64,000 bases of DNA from Patagioenas fasciata. Taxonomy: Eukaryota; Chordata; Aves; Columbiformes; Columbidae. The translations under genes were made by a program, and so were the position numbers. Shown here one piece after another: positions 54,201 to 63,787 of this stretch. How positions within the stretch are numbered: the first letter of the stretch is position 1; every line of letters begins with the position of its first letter. A model generated the notes under the pieces. It worked only from the letters and a program-made list of their open reading frames with translations. It had not been told where the DNA came from and made no database searches. The stretch is from assembly GCF_037038585.1 (NCBI RefSeq), contig NC_092524.1, positions 69,216,552-69,280,551 of the forward strand. The letters run 5' to 3'.

Positions 54201-57200
54201 TTAAAATGCTGTTAATAAAGGAAGTATTTTTTTCAGTCACTGATGTGATCGCTTTGAGTAAATTTTACTGTACTGTGAGCCTTCACAGCTCCAAATACAG
54301 AACAAAGATGAGCAGCAAAGTATGAATGCTCTTCTTTGGGGCTTTCTGCAGTGTTAAGGAAATATGGTTCCCCTTCACCTGAAGGATTTTCTCCTTAATC
54401 CATAAGCCCTTTTTATCTTTTCCAGAAATGGAGATTTTGTCAGGTTGTGTAGATGGGTAAAGAACCCAGAAACTAAACAGAAAGTCAGAAAAAAGTACTA
54501 ATTTTAAAAATAAAGAACTGCATTCCTCAGCTCTGCTCATTAGAGGCACAGATTTACCACCGTAATGTGTTGCCAGGAAAGATGTGTAACAACATAAACC
54601 TGACCAGATCTAGAGCTTCTGAATGAAAACTTGTTATGTTTTGCTTTAGGAGATACTTTTAACGAGGTGGCAATTCTTGGCGTAATGGGAAAATATAGAG
54701 AAAAGTACAGCTGCAAAGCACAAAAAGAACAGTAACTTGCAGCAACTGAAGAAACTTGAAAGAACAAGATGTCAGATATAAAAGATCTTAACCTATGTCA
54801 CAAGATGAAGGAGAAAATTAATTCCTCTGTGAAAAATAGATCAGTGAAGACTCCCAGAGGTCGTATATGGAAGAAAAAGAAATTGGGAAATAACGAGGAA
54901 GAATAATGAACAGGAGAAGGAAGGCCGAAAGAATGCAATTGCAACACCCAGGCTGAGTAACAATTACACCATTAATTGTTGTCTTAGCATGAGACAGAAA
55001 TGAAAAGACTTGAGGTAACAAGCAGTCAGCAAATTAAAAAAAAAGATCAAAATGAAATTAACACGAGCAAAAGAAGTTAAAAACAAAATTGAAAGTTAAT
55101 TATTAACAGTTCAGTTACTGATATTGATCACTTGCCTTTAAATGATACTTTATTTTTACCTCCTCATTTTGAACGGTGCCAGCCAGGCACGTACACACTG
55201 TGGTGGGGACAGTTTATGCTGCCAGGTGCCTTTCGCAAGGTGGGCTCTGCTGGCCGCTTTCGCAAAGCGCAAAAGTTTACTCAGTTTAATCCACATACAA
55301 CAGTGATCAGAGCCTCAGTATTTGCTACAGAACCAGCCCTGAGCAAATACACTGACGCCAAAAATAATTTAGCAGGGCAGTAGTCCACCAATGTGTAAAA
55401 TGTAAAAATGTAAAATGATTTACCTGTCTAAAGAGCTGCTTAAAGAGTAACAACGATTTTGATAATACTCTCCATAAATAAATACGTAAAACTACTAAAA
55501 ATGTTTGCAAAGTTTATCTGCTAAACTGAACATACATTGTCCTTTTCGAATGTGCCATGAACCCAGGAGCCCTTATTAGAAAACCTTTGAAAACACTGTG
55601 CTAGCCTGTTCAACCTTCACTTCTAAAGACCGAGGCATAAGAACTACTGACTGTTATCAATGATTTAGGTATTACATAGTTATATTATGGACTTTAAGGC
55701 CAGAAAAGGACACTAAATCTTCCTGCACATCACAGGCGGCTCGCATTATTTAAATACCTGCTTATTCTACAGCTGACTAACTTCTTGACACTACAAAATA
55801 TGTATTCAAAGCCTTACATGACTTGCAGTCACAAGAAACACTGCCTATCAAAGAGCTCCCAAAGGGAAGAAAAGCTGTGGGAGCAGTTTGCAGGTCCCAA
55901 GGGCTCCCCAATTCCATTCCAGCTTGGTACTGGGCAAGCCCGGCCATGCAGGAGGCTGGAAAGAACATGTCAGAAGAACCCCGGCAGTGAAACCGGCTGC
56001 CTGGCTTCCTACTGCAGCCAGGGCTTGTATTTCAACACACAGTATCTGTATTCTTAGTATTTCTGCAGTCACCAGCAGCACAACCCTTTCCAGGCCAAAT
56101 GAATCAAGCTCAGGAGCAGAACTCCAATACTGCAAGCTGCCCAGCTCTATTCTGCCTTTTAAGTCCAATGTTTTTAGTTATAAAAAGAGCATTCCCACTT
56201 CCAGAAAACAAACTATAATGTGAAGAGACAACCAGCGACCAGTACCTGAGAGCTCTGGAAACGTCCTTCCCACTGCTACTGCATGCACTTATAACATACA
56301 ACGTGTTTGCAAACTGAAAGCCATGAGTCCCCGAACAGGCTTGAATACAGAAGGACAAGCTTTGCACATGTCAAAGCTAACCTTAGTCATTGAAAAAGAC
56401 AGAACATGATATATCATAGAGTCATATTGCTTGGAAAAGACCCTCAAGATCAACAAGTCCAACTGTTAACACTGCCAAGTCCACCTCTAGCCCATGTCCC
56501 TGAGAACCTCATGTCCGTCTGTCCAACCCTCCAGGGATGGTGACTCCAGCACTGCCCTGGGCAGCCTGTTCCAATGCCCCACAGCCCTTTGGGGAAGAAA
56601 TTGTTCCCCAGATCCAACCTCAACCTCCTCTGACACAACTTGAGGCCGTTTCCTCTGGTCCTGTCACTTGTTACCTGGAAAAAAAAGAGACCGACCCCAC
56701 CTTGCTACAACCTCCTTTCAGACAGAAACATGTTTTCAACCCGATCAAGACCAGCAGTAATACCAAGCACAGCTACTTTCACATTTTAGGGCCAAAATGC
56801 ACACACACCGTGGATAAAATGAACTGGCTGTATTTAATGTAGTGTCATTCATAGCTCTGGATAAATTCAGTACAAGAGATAAGAGTCACAAGGATTTACT
56901 TATGCCAGAACTAGAACTGATCTTTCAATGGACAAAAAAGCAGATGTGCTCTCAGTCTGCCACCAGCTTGCTTTTCAAGTGACAGAACCACTTTGAGGGA
57001 GGAAAACACACCGCATGCAACACACAGCTACTAATAAGCAAAAAATGAAGCGACTCAGGAACTAGCACGTGAATTACACACCGGAAAAACTGCAAATTAT
57101 AGCCGTCACCCCACAGAGGGAGGGAGACGAGAGTAGCATTCCTAGAACACAGGGGAACGACTTGTTTGTTGGGAAAGGGAAATAAACCGGCTCCACCGGC

Positions 57201-57745
57201 CCTTCCACCACACGTACAGCATGATGGAGCCAACTGAAAACAGAAAAGGAGGCGGCCATGGGTTAAGGGGCATGTATGCTTAGAGAGGACAACAAACAGC
57301 CGCTCACCCCGTCCCTTCACCTCAGCGCCGCCCCGACCCCGCTCCGCCATTTAAAACGCCCGCGCCTGGCCCGGCAGCCAATCAGCGCCCGCGCTGAGGT
57401 GACCCGCGCTCCGCTCCGGGCCGCCGAGGGGCTGCACCAGCTGAGGGGGCGGTTGGGGCAAGACATGGCGGCGGGGGAGGCCCTTCGCTCCGCTTCCCGC
57501 CCGCCCCGGGGCTCCTCAGCGCGGCTCTCCCCGCCTGCCAGCGCGCCGCTCCGCTTCCCGCGTCCCCCTCCCGCCCCCCTCGGCTTCCCTTCCCCCGCTC
57601 GTCCTCACCCCCAGCGCCCTCCGGCCGCCTCCTCCCGCCTTACCACGTATCCCCCCCACACGTAGAGAAAGTTCCCGTCCACCACGGCGCAGTGGCCGCT
57701 GCGCTCCTCGGCCACGCAGAACTGCTCCGCGGAGTCTGCCGCCAT
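30264..57745 (-). CDS. KLHDC1: KLHDC1, kelch-domain cullin-RING substrate receptor, complete
   Basis: KLHDC1 is a paralogue of KLHDC2 that also recognises C-terminal glycine degrons; published work on the mammalian protein links it to Cullin5 and to truncated selenoproteins. Thirteen coding exons (minus, in order): 57644-57745, 53553-53623, 51314-51431, 50391-50509, 48449-48527, 47643-47726, 45629-45712, 39801-39859, 35587-35699, 34771-34843, 30930-31014, 30564-30616, 30264-30438. All junctions are GT-AG and in frame, giving 404 residues (human 406). Six GG doublets mark the propeller blades: YVWGGYV, YIFGGFD, IYFGGYG, YIFGGRV, LFLFGGL, VMVFGGS. BC-box SLLRLCLDCIG (344-354) and cullin-box-like LPSKLLEQVL (367-376) follow. 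A charged tail ends LNST, without the Gly-Ser end of KLHDC2. The start context is strong (A at -3, G at +4) and overlaps a YY1 motif. The gene spans 27.5 kb against 9.3 kb for KLHDC2, all from longer introns. Confidence 0.97.
31015..34770 (-). other. KLHDC1 intron 10
   Basis: AT-rich intron. It holds a mixed TG/TA microsatellite followed by GTT repeats (33219-33264). I see no other recognised element or exon. Confidence 0.7.
33219..33264 (+). repeat. TG/TA microsatellite with GTT tail
   Basis: A run of TG, then TA dinucleotides, then four GTT units, in KLHDC1 intron 10. Confidence 0.9.
35700..39800 (-). other. KLHDC1 intron 8
   Basis: A 4.1-kb intron. Short open frames occur on both strands (for example 36564-37151), but none has codon structure or motifs of a known protein. 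No repeat family was recognised. Confidence 0.65.
39860..45628 (-). other. KLHDC1 intron 7, the longest intron
   Basis: 5.8 kb without a recognised exon or mobile element. There are small A/T runs around 43980-44050 and 44490-44520. The longest frame (43420-43884, minus) looks like chance. Confidence 0.65.
45713..47642 (-). other. KLHDC1 intron 6
   Basis: 1.9 kb, AT-rich. Nothing recognised apart from the flanking splice sites. Confidence 0.65.
47727..48448 (-). other. KLHDC1 intron 5
   Basis: 0.7 kb, AT-rich. I see nothing in it beyond the splice sites. Confidence 0.6.
48528..50390 (-). other. KLHDC1 intron 4
   Basis: 1.9 kb. It contains one short CR1 fragment (see 49629-49752) and is otherwise unremarkable. 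Confidence 0.65.
49629..49752 (-). mobile_element. CR1 retroposon 3' fragment, - orientation
   Basis: Reads as the reverse complement of the CR1 end: TTAGAATCATCTTGGTTGGA, AAAGACCCTCAAGATGATGG, AGTCCAACCGTTAACCCAG and CCTGAGAACCTCATCTCC. About 124 bp, in KLHDC1 intron 4. Confidence 0.9.
51432..53552 (-). other. KLHDC1 intron 2
   Basis: 2.1 kb, AT-rich, with a locally GC-richer patch around 52370-52470. No exon or repeat family recognised. Confidence 0.6.
56408..56710 (-). mobile_element. CR1 retroposon 3' fragment, - orientation
   Basis: About 300 bp. Landmarks in order are TTGGAAAAGACCCTCAAGAT, TGTCCCTGAGAACCTCATG, CCAGGGATGGTGACTCCAG, TGGGCAGCCTGTTCCAATG and CAACTTGAGGCCGTTTCCTC. These are the reversed CR1 3' region. 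It shares orientation with KLHDC1. Confidence 0.92.
56952..57350 (-). other. Unassigned 132-codon open frame in KLHDC1 intron 1
   Basis: The frame begins MAERGRGGAEVKGR inside the CpG island and continues into ordinary intron sequence. I recognise no family. A consensus donor GTGAGC (57302-57307 on the minus strand) sits 14 codons in, so if this stretch is transcribed it is more likely a short first exon than a 132-residue protein. Function unknown; it may be chance. Confidence 0.2.
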
Positions 57746-58165
57746 CTTGGGAGGAGGAGGAGGAGGAAGCGGCTCGCTGCCTCAGTGCTCGCGTCCCGCC
57801 ACCGCCTCCTCCGGGAGAGGCTGCGGCTCTCCGCCGGGCGCTCCCCTCAGGCGGACGGGAAGCGAGGAGGGTCCAAAGTGTGGGGCGTCACCCTCCCCTC
57901 AGCGCAGGGGCCATGGCGGGCGCTGCTGCCGCGCTTTCCCCGCCGCCTGTGGGGCCCGGGGGTCGCTCCGCGGCCGGAGCCACCGGGCGGGGTTTGGGGG
58001 CGGTGCGGTGTCCCCGGGCCTCCCGGTGCCCCCGGCGCTGCAGCCGTACGGAGGTGGCGTGTGGGTGCAGCGCTTTGCTACGTTCGTCCTTGCGCTGCTG
58101 CGGGAAGGGGCCCTGGGAGGGTGGGCACAGGGTCCCGCCGTGGGTCAGGACACTGAGGCACAGTG
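57280..58165 (-). promoter_or_regulatory. KLHDC1: CpG island over KLHDC1 exon 1
   Basis: High GC and CpG, with GC-box-like words on both sides of the coding exon. The start codon lies within CCAAGATGGCGGC (57738-57750, minus strand), a good YY1 motif. A second YY1-like AAATGGCGG (57344-57352, minus) and a CCAAT box (57378-57382 on +, ATTGG on minus) lie downstream of exon 1 in intron 1. Confidence 0.7.
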
Positions 58166-60940
58166 AGCGTTACGGTGTGAGGTTTAAGACATAATAAAGC
58201 ACGTAGAAGCCTGTGGATGAAAAGTGCGAAAGGTGGAAAAAAATCACTGAGAATAAAATTCCTAAACACAACCCCAGTGCAAGAATGGAAGGACAAGCTG
58301 GGTGTGTAGAGAGACCTACATGGGAGGTGCTGTAAGAACCAGAGCAGAACTCGCTGGCCCTCGGGGGGGTGACACAAGTTACGCTCCTGCCAGAAACAGC
58401 AGCTATGAAATAGCTGGTATTAATTAAAACACTTGTACAGGACCTCAAACTGTTGACCCTGGAGAAAATTACCCTGTAATTGCTGTCCCCAAGCCCCCAG
58501 CCTGGGAGCAGACGAAGCAAGAAGCTACAGGGAATACTCAAGTAGATCCCAGAGGTGCAGGTAACTCACGTCCCATCATGTCCCAAACTACACACTACTT
58601 ATTATTTGAGGGATGTCCCCTCCCTGTTAACCACACCATTATATAGTTTTTCCTCTGTGTTGGCCTGCCCTTAAACAGGAGGCTGGGAAAAGCGATAGCC
58701 TCTTACACTCTTAGATCAACAACCGGTTAAGTTCCAGCTGAACTGTGGATCCAGCTGGAGTGGATGGGATTCAAAATAACACAAGTACAACTCTTAAGAA
58801 AGAGAGGTAAGTAGAGCTTGTGAGAAATGAGCCCTTTAACATCTTGTGGAAGGACCCCGAAAAGTAATTGTAAGGATTTTCTTGTGAAAGCGGGACATGT
58901 ATTAATATTTCGTCTATGGGATCTAGAAGTGAAGACGTTAACTATTCCTGTCAATAAATGCTAATATTAAAATAAAGAAATGTAATGATGGTTAATGGTT
59001 AAAACATAGGAATAAGCATTTGGAAGAGTTAAGAAAACCATGGGTAACAGATAAACTCTATTTATAGATCTGTAGGTCAGGCAGAGCTACAGTGTGATGT
59101 CAAAGTCAGCAGCCCATGGTTTTGCCAGTGGAGCAGTGATGGACATAAAAATGAGATATTATACTTGTCACGCTCAGTGTTGCAACACAATCCCATCGAT
59201 TCACCTTTTGCTGTCTAATGATAAACCATTAGGCTGCTCTCAAGCCACATGTGCTGGGACCGTAGCTGAGATGTCCAACAAAGCCGTGGCAGACAGTGGG
59301 GACGAAGAGCTGGGCACGGCTTCCAGAGCCCAAACCAGATGGTTCAGTGGAACAGAAAGTCTACAGCTCATGCTGGAACACTTTTATATCTCTGGTGGGA
59401 GGCTCCAGGCAACCTAACAGAGCCTCAAATACAGCAGGATGCTGTAGGAGTATGCTTTATATTTCCATTTTGGTCAGATCTTAAAATAAGTTTCTTTTTA
59501 GATGAGGGGTACATTTCTTCTCCAGGTGTTCCTTCCTTCTTCATGGGAGACATGCACTCAATGTCAAATTCAGATTTTCTTGAAAGGAGAATAAACGGTA
59601 ATTTTAGCAAATAAACTTACGTAAGGATTTGGTTTATAATTTGCACCTAGCTGCATGCCTGAGATGAAAAATGGATCATATTTCCTGCCAAAATAGCTGA
59701 GACCTGTCAGATGGCAGCTTTTCATCTAAAGAGAGTAGACGCAGCTTCACCCATGAGCTCGCTCCCAGTTGAGGAGGAGTGATTATAAATTATGCAGTTG
59801 CGAATGGACTATAGAAAACAGGCTGATATTTTTCATTCGTCTTTAAATCCTTTTGATCCAGGAATGTTCTTTCAGAGTTGCTTTGTGAGCCTTCTGTGGA
59901 ATAAAGCTGCACTTTGAGAGACGGAGCTCAGAGTGCTCGAATGCAACATCACGGCACTTTTCATCTGGAGAGAAGCCAGCAGCCCCACGAAACTGGAACC
60001 ATATGAGGCACAGCGTATTTATTTATTGTGCTTTATATCAGGACATGATATGTCACAACAAAATGCTCAGGACCAAAGGAAAAATCATGTACAACAGCGG
60101 TTCCCTGAATTTGTGTAAAAACAGCCATGGAGACCATCATGAGCTTGTTGGCCAAGACAGAGTCAATTGGAAGGGATCTGCATCTGGCAGTGCTGGCACA
60201 GGAGTAGATGAACTGAAGAACTAAGAGTTTACCAGGCACTAAACTAAGAGTTTACTATCTGCTAAAGTAAGAGTTTACCAGGCACTAAACTAAGAGTTTA
60301 CTATCTGCTAAAGTAAGAGTTTACCAGGCAATAAACTCTCAGGCAACTAAGAGCTGTCCTGGGAAACTGGGCACCCAGGTAGGACAGTCACTGTCAGTGT
60401 AAGAGCGTAAGGGGTCAGGGTCCCAGTGCACCCGTCCAGCTAGAAAAGAGTCCTACAAAGCAGTGGTTAAAGCCAGGGGAGAGTTATACAAGATATTATA
60501 CAACCAAGCAACCAACTGCGAAACTACAGCAGGCTGCTAACAGCCCGATCCAGGGCTGGTGAACCTTGGGAGAGAGATCGACGAGTGAGAAGAAATAAAG
60601 GATGGGAGAGCAGCGTCCTGTGGCATCCAACAGACTAAAGGTGTCACTGGGTGACAACAAGGCTCAGTCACAGGGGTACAAGCGAGACCAGTTCACAGCT
60701 GGTGATGTTTGATGGATGTTTTATGGCAGGTAAAACTGAAGCTGGAGTTCTCTGGACTATGAGAGATGCAGTGGAACCTTCACAAGGGTAGAACGGGGGC
60801 AGAAGTATCGGGAACTACATTGCCTGTAAGGTGACAAAATCATACCCTGGTAATTCTGCTGCATATCTCAGCAGCAAGAGTATTTGGTGTCCTTAGCATT
60901 ACCTTTTTTCTTGTGAAATTCACGGAAAAACTGCGCCTTA
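58166..60940. other. KLHDC1-POLE2 intergenic region
   Basis: A 2.8-kb spacer between two head-to-head genes. It has no coding frame and no CR1 that I recognise. It holds one tandem repeat (60222-60338). Its base composition returns to average between the two CpG islands, so the genes have separate promoters. Confidence 0.65.
60222..60338 (+). repeat. 46-bp tandem repeat, 2.5 copies
   Basis: Units start at 60222, 60268 and 60314 (partial). Each unit is itself two related ~23-bp halves, TAAGAGTTTACCAGGCAC and TAAGAGTTTACTATCTGC. The two full copies appear identical, so the duplication is recent. Confidence 0.95.
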
Positions 60941-60944
60941 GCTG

Positions 60945-61360
60945 AGGTGTCAGCAGGTCACAAAGCGGTGCCGTTCCCGGGTGGGTGATGCTGCAGCCAT
61001 CGCTTCTTCCAAAGGCCGAGCCGAGAGGCACCTCAGCCCCGCGCTTCTCCTCACGGAGCCCCGAGGGGCGCGGCGGGGCCGTCCCGGAGCCTCCGCCCTC
61101 CCCGGGGCCGGGCGGGGGCGGTGCGGAGCCGTTTGGCGCCAACCGCCCGTCATGGAGCCGGAGCGGCTGCGGCGCCGCCTGAGCTCCGCGTTCCGGCTGC
61201 GCGGGCTCCTGCTCAGGGCGTGAGTACCGGGGGTGGCGGCGGGACACGCTGCCCGGGGTAGGACACGCTGCCCGGGGTAGGACACGCTGGCCGGGACGAG
61301 TCCCCGCTCCGCCCGGGGTGGGGGGCTGCTCGTATCCCCAGCCCATCCCCTGCTTTCGGG
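60945..61360 (+). promoter_or_regulatory. POLE2: POLE2 CpG-island promoter with E2F palindrome
   Basis: CpG-rich segment around POLE2 exon 1. TTTGGCGCCAA at 61132-61142 is a palindromic E2F-type site 9 bp before the start codon, and a GC box GGCGGGGGCGG precedes it at 61111-61121. E2F control is expected for a replication polymerase subunit. No TATA box is evident. Confidence 0.75.
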
Positions 61361-63787
61361 GTCTCGCCGTGCGGGAGTTGGTCAGGGACAGGTCCGCACC
61401 CCCCGCGTTGCCTCCTGGGGATGCGGTGATTTCTTTCCCTCCTCTTCCTCGTCCAGTCTCCAAAGCCCTGTTGGTTTACCTGTCCTGCTGCTGTGGGCCT
61501 CCGGCATCCATCTCCACACATGCAGGACCTGCCGTGGGTTTAGGTAACACCAAAACCTGCCCCGATCTCCCTTTGGCACCCTCCTGATGCTGCGTGTTTT
61601 GCCTTTGTTCTTTTTTTTTTCAGTCTGCCACTGTCCTTTTACAACTCTGGGACCTCTTTCCCAAGTTGCACTTTCCCATTCTGTGTTCAGCATCTCTTAG
61701 TAGGGGAAGAAGCAGTATTTCCAAAGGTAGATAATAATGTGTATTGGTTAGAAATCGCAAGGTCAAAGAAAAGTGATTTTGCTTGCTGTGGAAGGTGCCA
61801 TGATTTTTATAAGAGTGCCTGGGGCTCTGTTGCTCTTATTTTTCCTTTCCAGATCATGCGTTAATATTAGTTCCATTTTGTCCCTGTCATGGATGGGATG
61901 TGATTATTTTGGATGTGATTATTTTGAACAACATCCTGGCAATTTCATTAGTGAGAAGGCAAGTTCAGAGCTCTTGACTCCCACAGTTAAATGAACCGAG
62001 ACATTCTGAAGGTCAGGCTGGTAACCAAAATGCCACTTTGGATTGGCTGACAGGTGACATTAAGAAGAAAATTGTCATCTTTAACTGCGAGACTGTAGTC
62101 TAAGGATGAGGAAAGAAGCAGATTTCTAATTATTGTGTTACTTAGAATTTAAATAATTCCAGTCTCAGAGATACTGATGAACTGGAGCGGGTTGTGCGGG
62201 GGCTGTAAAGGTGGATGTGGCTGGAGCTGGTGGTGTGTGGGGGGATCAGAGGAGCTGGGTGTGCTCGGTCTGCAGAAAAGAGAGTGAAGATGATCCAACT
62301 GCCTAATGAGGACTTACCGAGGAGCCAGAGCGCAGGAGGAATCCCACTTGTCCAGTTCTAGTCCCCTCGGTTCAAGAGATATTAAAAAAATGGAGAGGGT
62401 CTAGAGGAGGAACACCGAGATAACCCAGCTCTGGGTCCTCAGCACAGGACACACATGGACCTGCTGGAGAGGGGCCAGAGGAGCCACAGGAATGATCCGA
62501 GGCTGGAACAGCTCTGCTGGGAGGACAGGCTGGGAGAGTTGGGGTGTTCAGCTGCAGAAGAGAAGCTCCGGGGAGACCTTATTGTGGCCTTTCTGTGCTT
62601 AAAAGGGGCCGATAAGAAAGATGGGGACAGACTTTTGAACAGGGCCTGTTGTGATAGGACAAGGGGTGATGGTTTTAAACTAAATGAGGGAGATTCAGGC
62701 CGGACATGAGGGAGAAATTGTTGGCCCTGAGGGTGGTGAGAGCCTGGCCCAGGTTGGCCAGAGAGGTGGTGGCTGAACCATCCCTGGAGACATCCCAGGC
62801 CAGGCTGGACGGGGCTCTGAGCAACCTGAGCTGGTGAAGATGTCCCTGCTCATGGCAGGGGTGGCACTGGGGGAGCTGGGAAGGTCCCTTCAACCCAAAC
62901 CCTTCTGTGATTCTATGATTAGAGTACTGGAGAACTTGATGTGGAAAAAATGTGAAGGATTTGGGTTTATTGAACCTCAAGAAGGGAAGACTCAGGAGGA
63001 TCTAATCCCAACCTTCCTAAAAGGTAGTTATAAAGAAGACAGAGGTACTTTCTTCTCAAGGGTGCACAGTGAGGTGGCAAGAGGCAATGCGCACAAGCTT
63101 AAAATCCATAAGAACAATCAAAGTTTGGAGTAGACTGACTAGAGAAGTGGTGGTATCTCCCTTACTGGAAGTACTTGAGACTGAGCTCAATGGGGCCCTG
63201 GGCAGTGTGATCCAAGGCCTTGCTTTAAGCAGAAAGATGGTCTCCAGAGGTCCCTTCCAACCTGGACTTTTCTACAATCCTATAGAAAAATTGTTCACGA
63301 GGAGAGTAGTTAAGCACCAGGGCAGGGCCAAGAGAGGCTGTAAGTTGGAGATGTTGAGAATTTGACGGAACAGCGCTGTGAGAAATGTGACCGACCAGAG
63401 CTCTTGGAGCAGAAAACTGGACCAGGAGACTTCATGGGTCCCTTCTGACATGAGTCTGTCTATGATTGTATCAAGGTGATGTTCTCCGTATCTGCTTCTT
63501 ATCCTCAATGTTTTCAATCCTGATTTTTTTTTCTATGACTTAAACTAGTGCATTACTAATGATTTCTACTTTTTTAATCACAAGCTGTTTAGTGATTATG
63601 GGCACAGCTGCCAGAATTGGCATCGTTTGTATAAACCGTATTGAACATTAATTGCTTTCTGAGCTGACATTCTTCATTGGAACTAGGGATGCTCTGAAGT
63701 ATCTTACTGAAGCTTTTCAGTCCATCAGTGAAGCAGAACTTGATGACACAATTGAAAATGTCATCGATGCTGTTGAAAAACAGCCTC
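61152..63787 (+). CDS. POLE2: POLE2 (DNA polymerase epsilon subunit 2), first two coding exons, 3'-partial
   Basis: POLE2 is the B subunit of the leading-strand replicative polymerase epsilon in the nucleus and stabilises the holoenzyme. Exon 1, 61152-61219, encodes MEPERLRRRLSSAFRLRGLL and two further residues, with donor GTGAGT. Exon 2, 63687-63787, follows an ACTAG acceptor and encodes DALKYLTEAFQSISEAELDD, then TIENVIDAVEKQP, with donor GTAAGT. The 56 codons match the small N-terminal helical domain of human POLE2 almost residue for residue. The calcineurin-like and OB domains lie beyond the window. The start has G at -3 and +4. The gene is divergent from KLHDC1, with 3.4 kb between the start codons. 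Confidence 0.95.
61242..61298 (+). repeat. 19-bp tandem repeat, ~2.8 copies, in POLE2 intron 1
   Basis: The unit GGACACGCTGCCCGGGGTA repeats exactly at 61242 and 61261, then partially at 61280, only 22 bp after the exon 1 donor. It is GC-rich and within the CpG island. Confidence 0.95.
62200..62922 (+). mobile_element. CR1 retroposon, 3' ~500-720 bp, + orientation
   Basis: This lies in POLE2 intron 1. Strong CR1 sequence runs from about 62447: GGACCTGCTGGAGAGGGGCC, GATAGGACAAGGGGTGATGG, CCATCCCTGGAGACATCCC, TGGCACTGGGGGAGCTGGG, and a terminal TTCTGTGATTCTATGATT. The part before 62447 looks like an earlier or rearranged CR1 piece and its limit is approximate. Confidence 0.9.
62940..63285 (+). 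mobile_element. Older CR1-like fragment, + orientation
   Basis: It directly follows the previous element. Words such as GAACCTCAAGAAGGGAAGAC, GACTAGAGAAGTGGTGGTAT and AGGTCCCTTCCAACCTGGA, with a decayed CTACAATCCTATAG end, fit an older, more diverged CR1 subfamily. A further small piece may lie at 63400-63480. Confidence 0.6.

Larger units (their letters stand above)
53624..57643 (-). other. KLHDC1 intron 1
   Basis: 4 kb. It contains a CR1 copy (56408-56710). Next to exon 1 it contains part of the CpG island, with a CCAAT box, a YY1-like site and an unassigned minus-strand ORF (56952-57350). A short perfect stem GCTTT-CGC-AAAGC lies at 55256-55268. Confidence 0.65.

Noticed and set aside
55256-55268. 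Perfect short stem GCTTT-CGC-AAAGC considered as a hairpin RNA or terminator
   Set aside because: A five-base-pair stem is expected by chance, and there is no transcript context.
60840-61463. 207-codon minus-strand frame across the POLE2 promoter
   Set aside because: It is antisense to POLE2 exon 1 in a CpG island, and part of it is the 19-bp repeat translated. No independent support.
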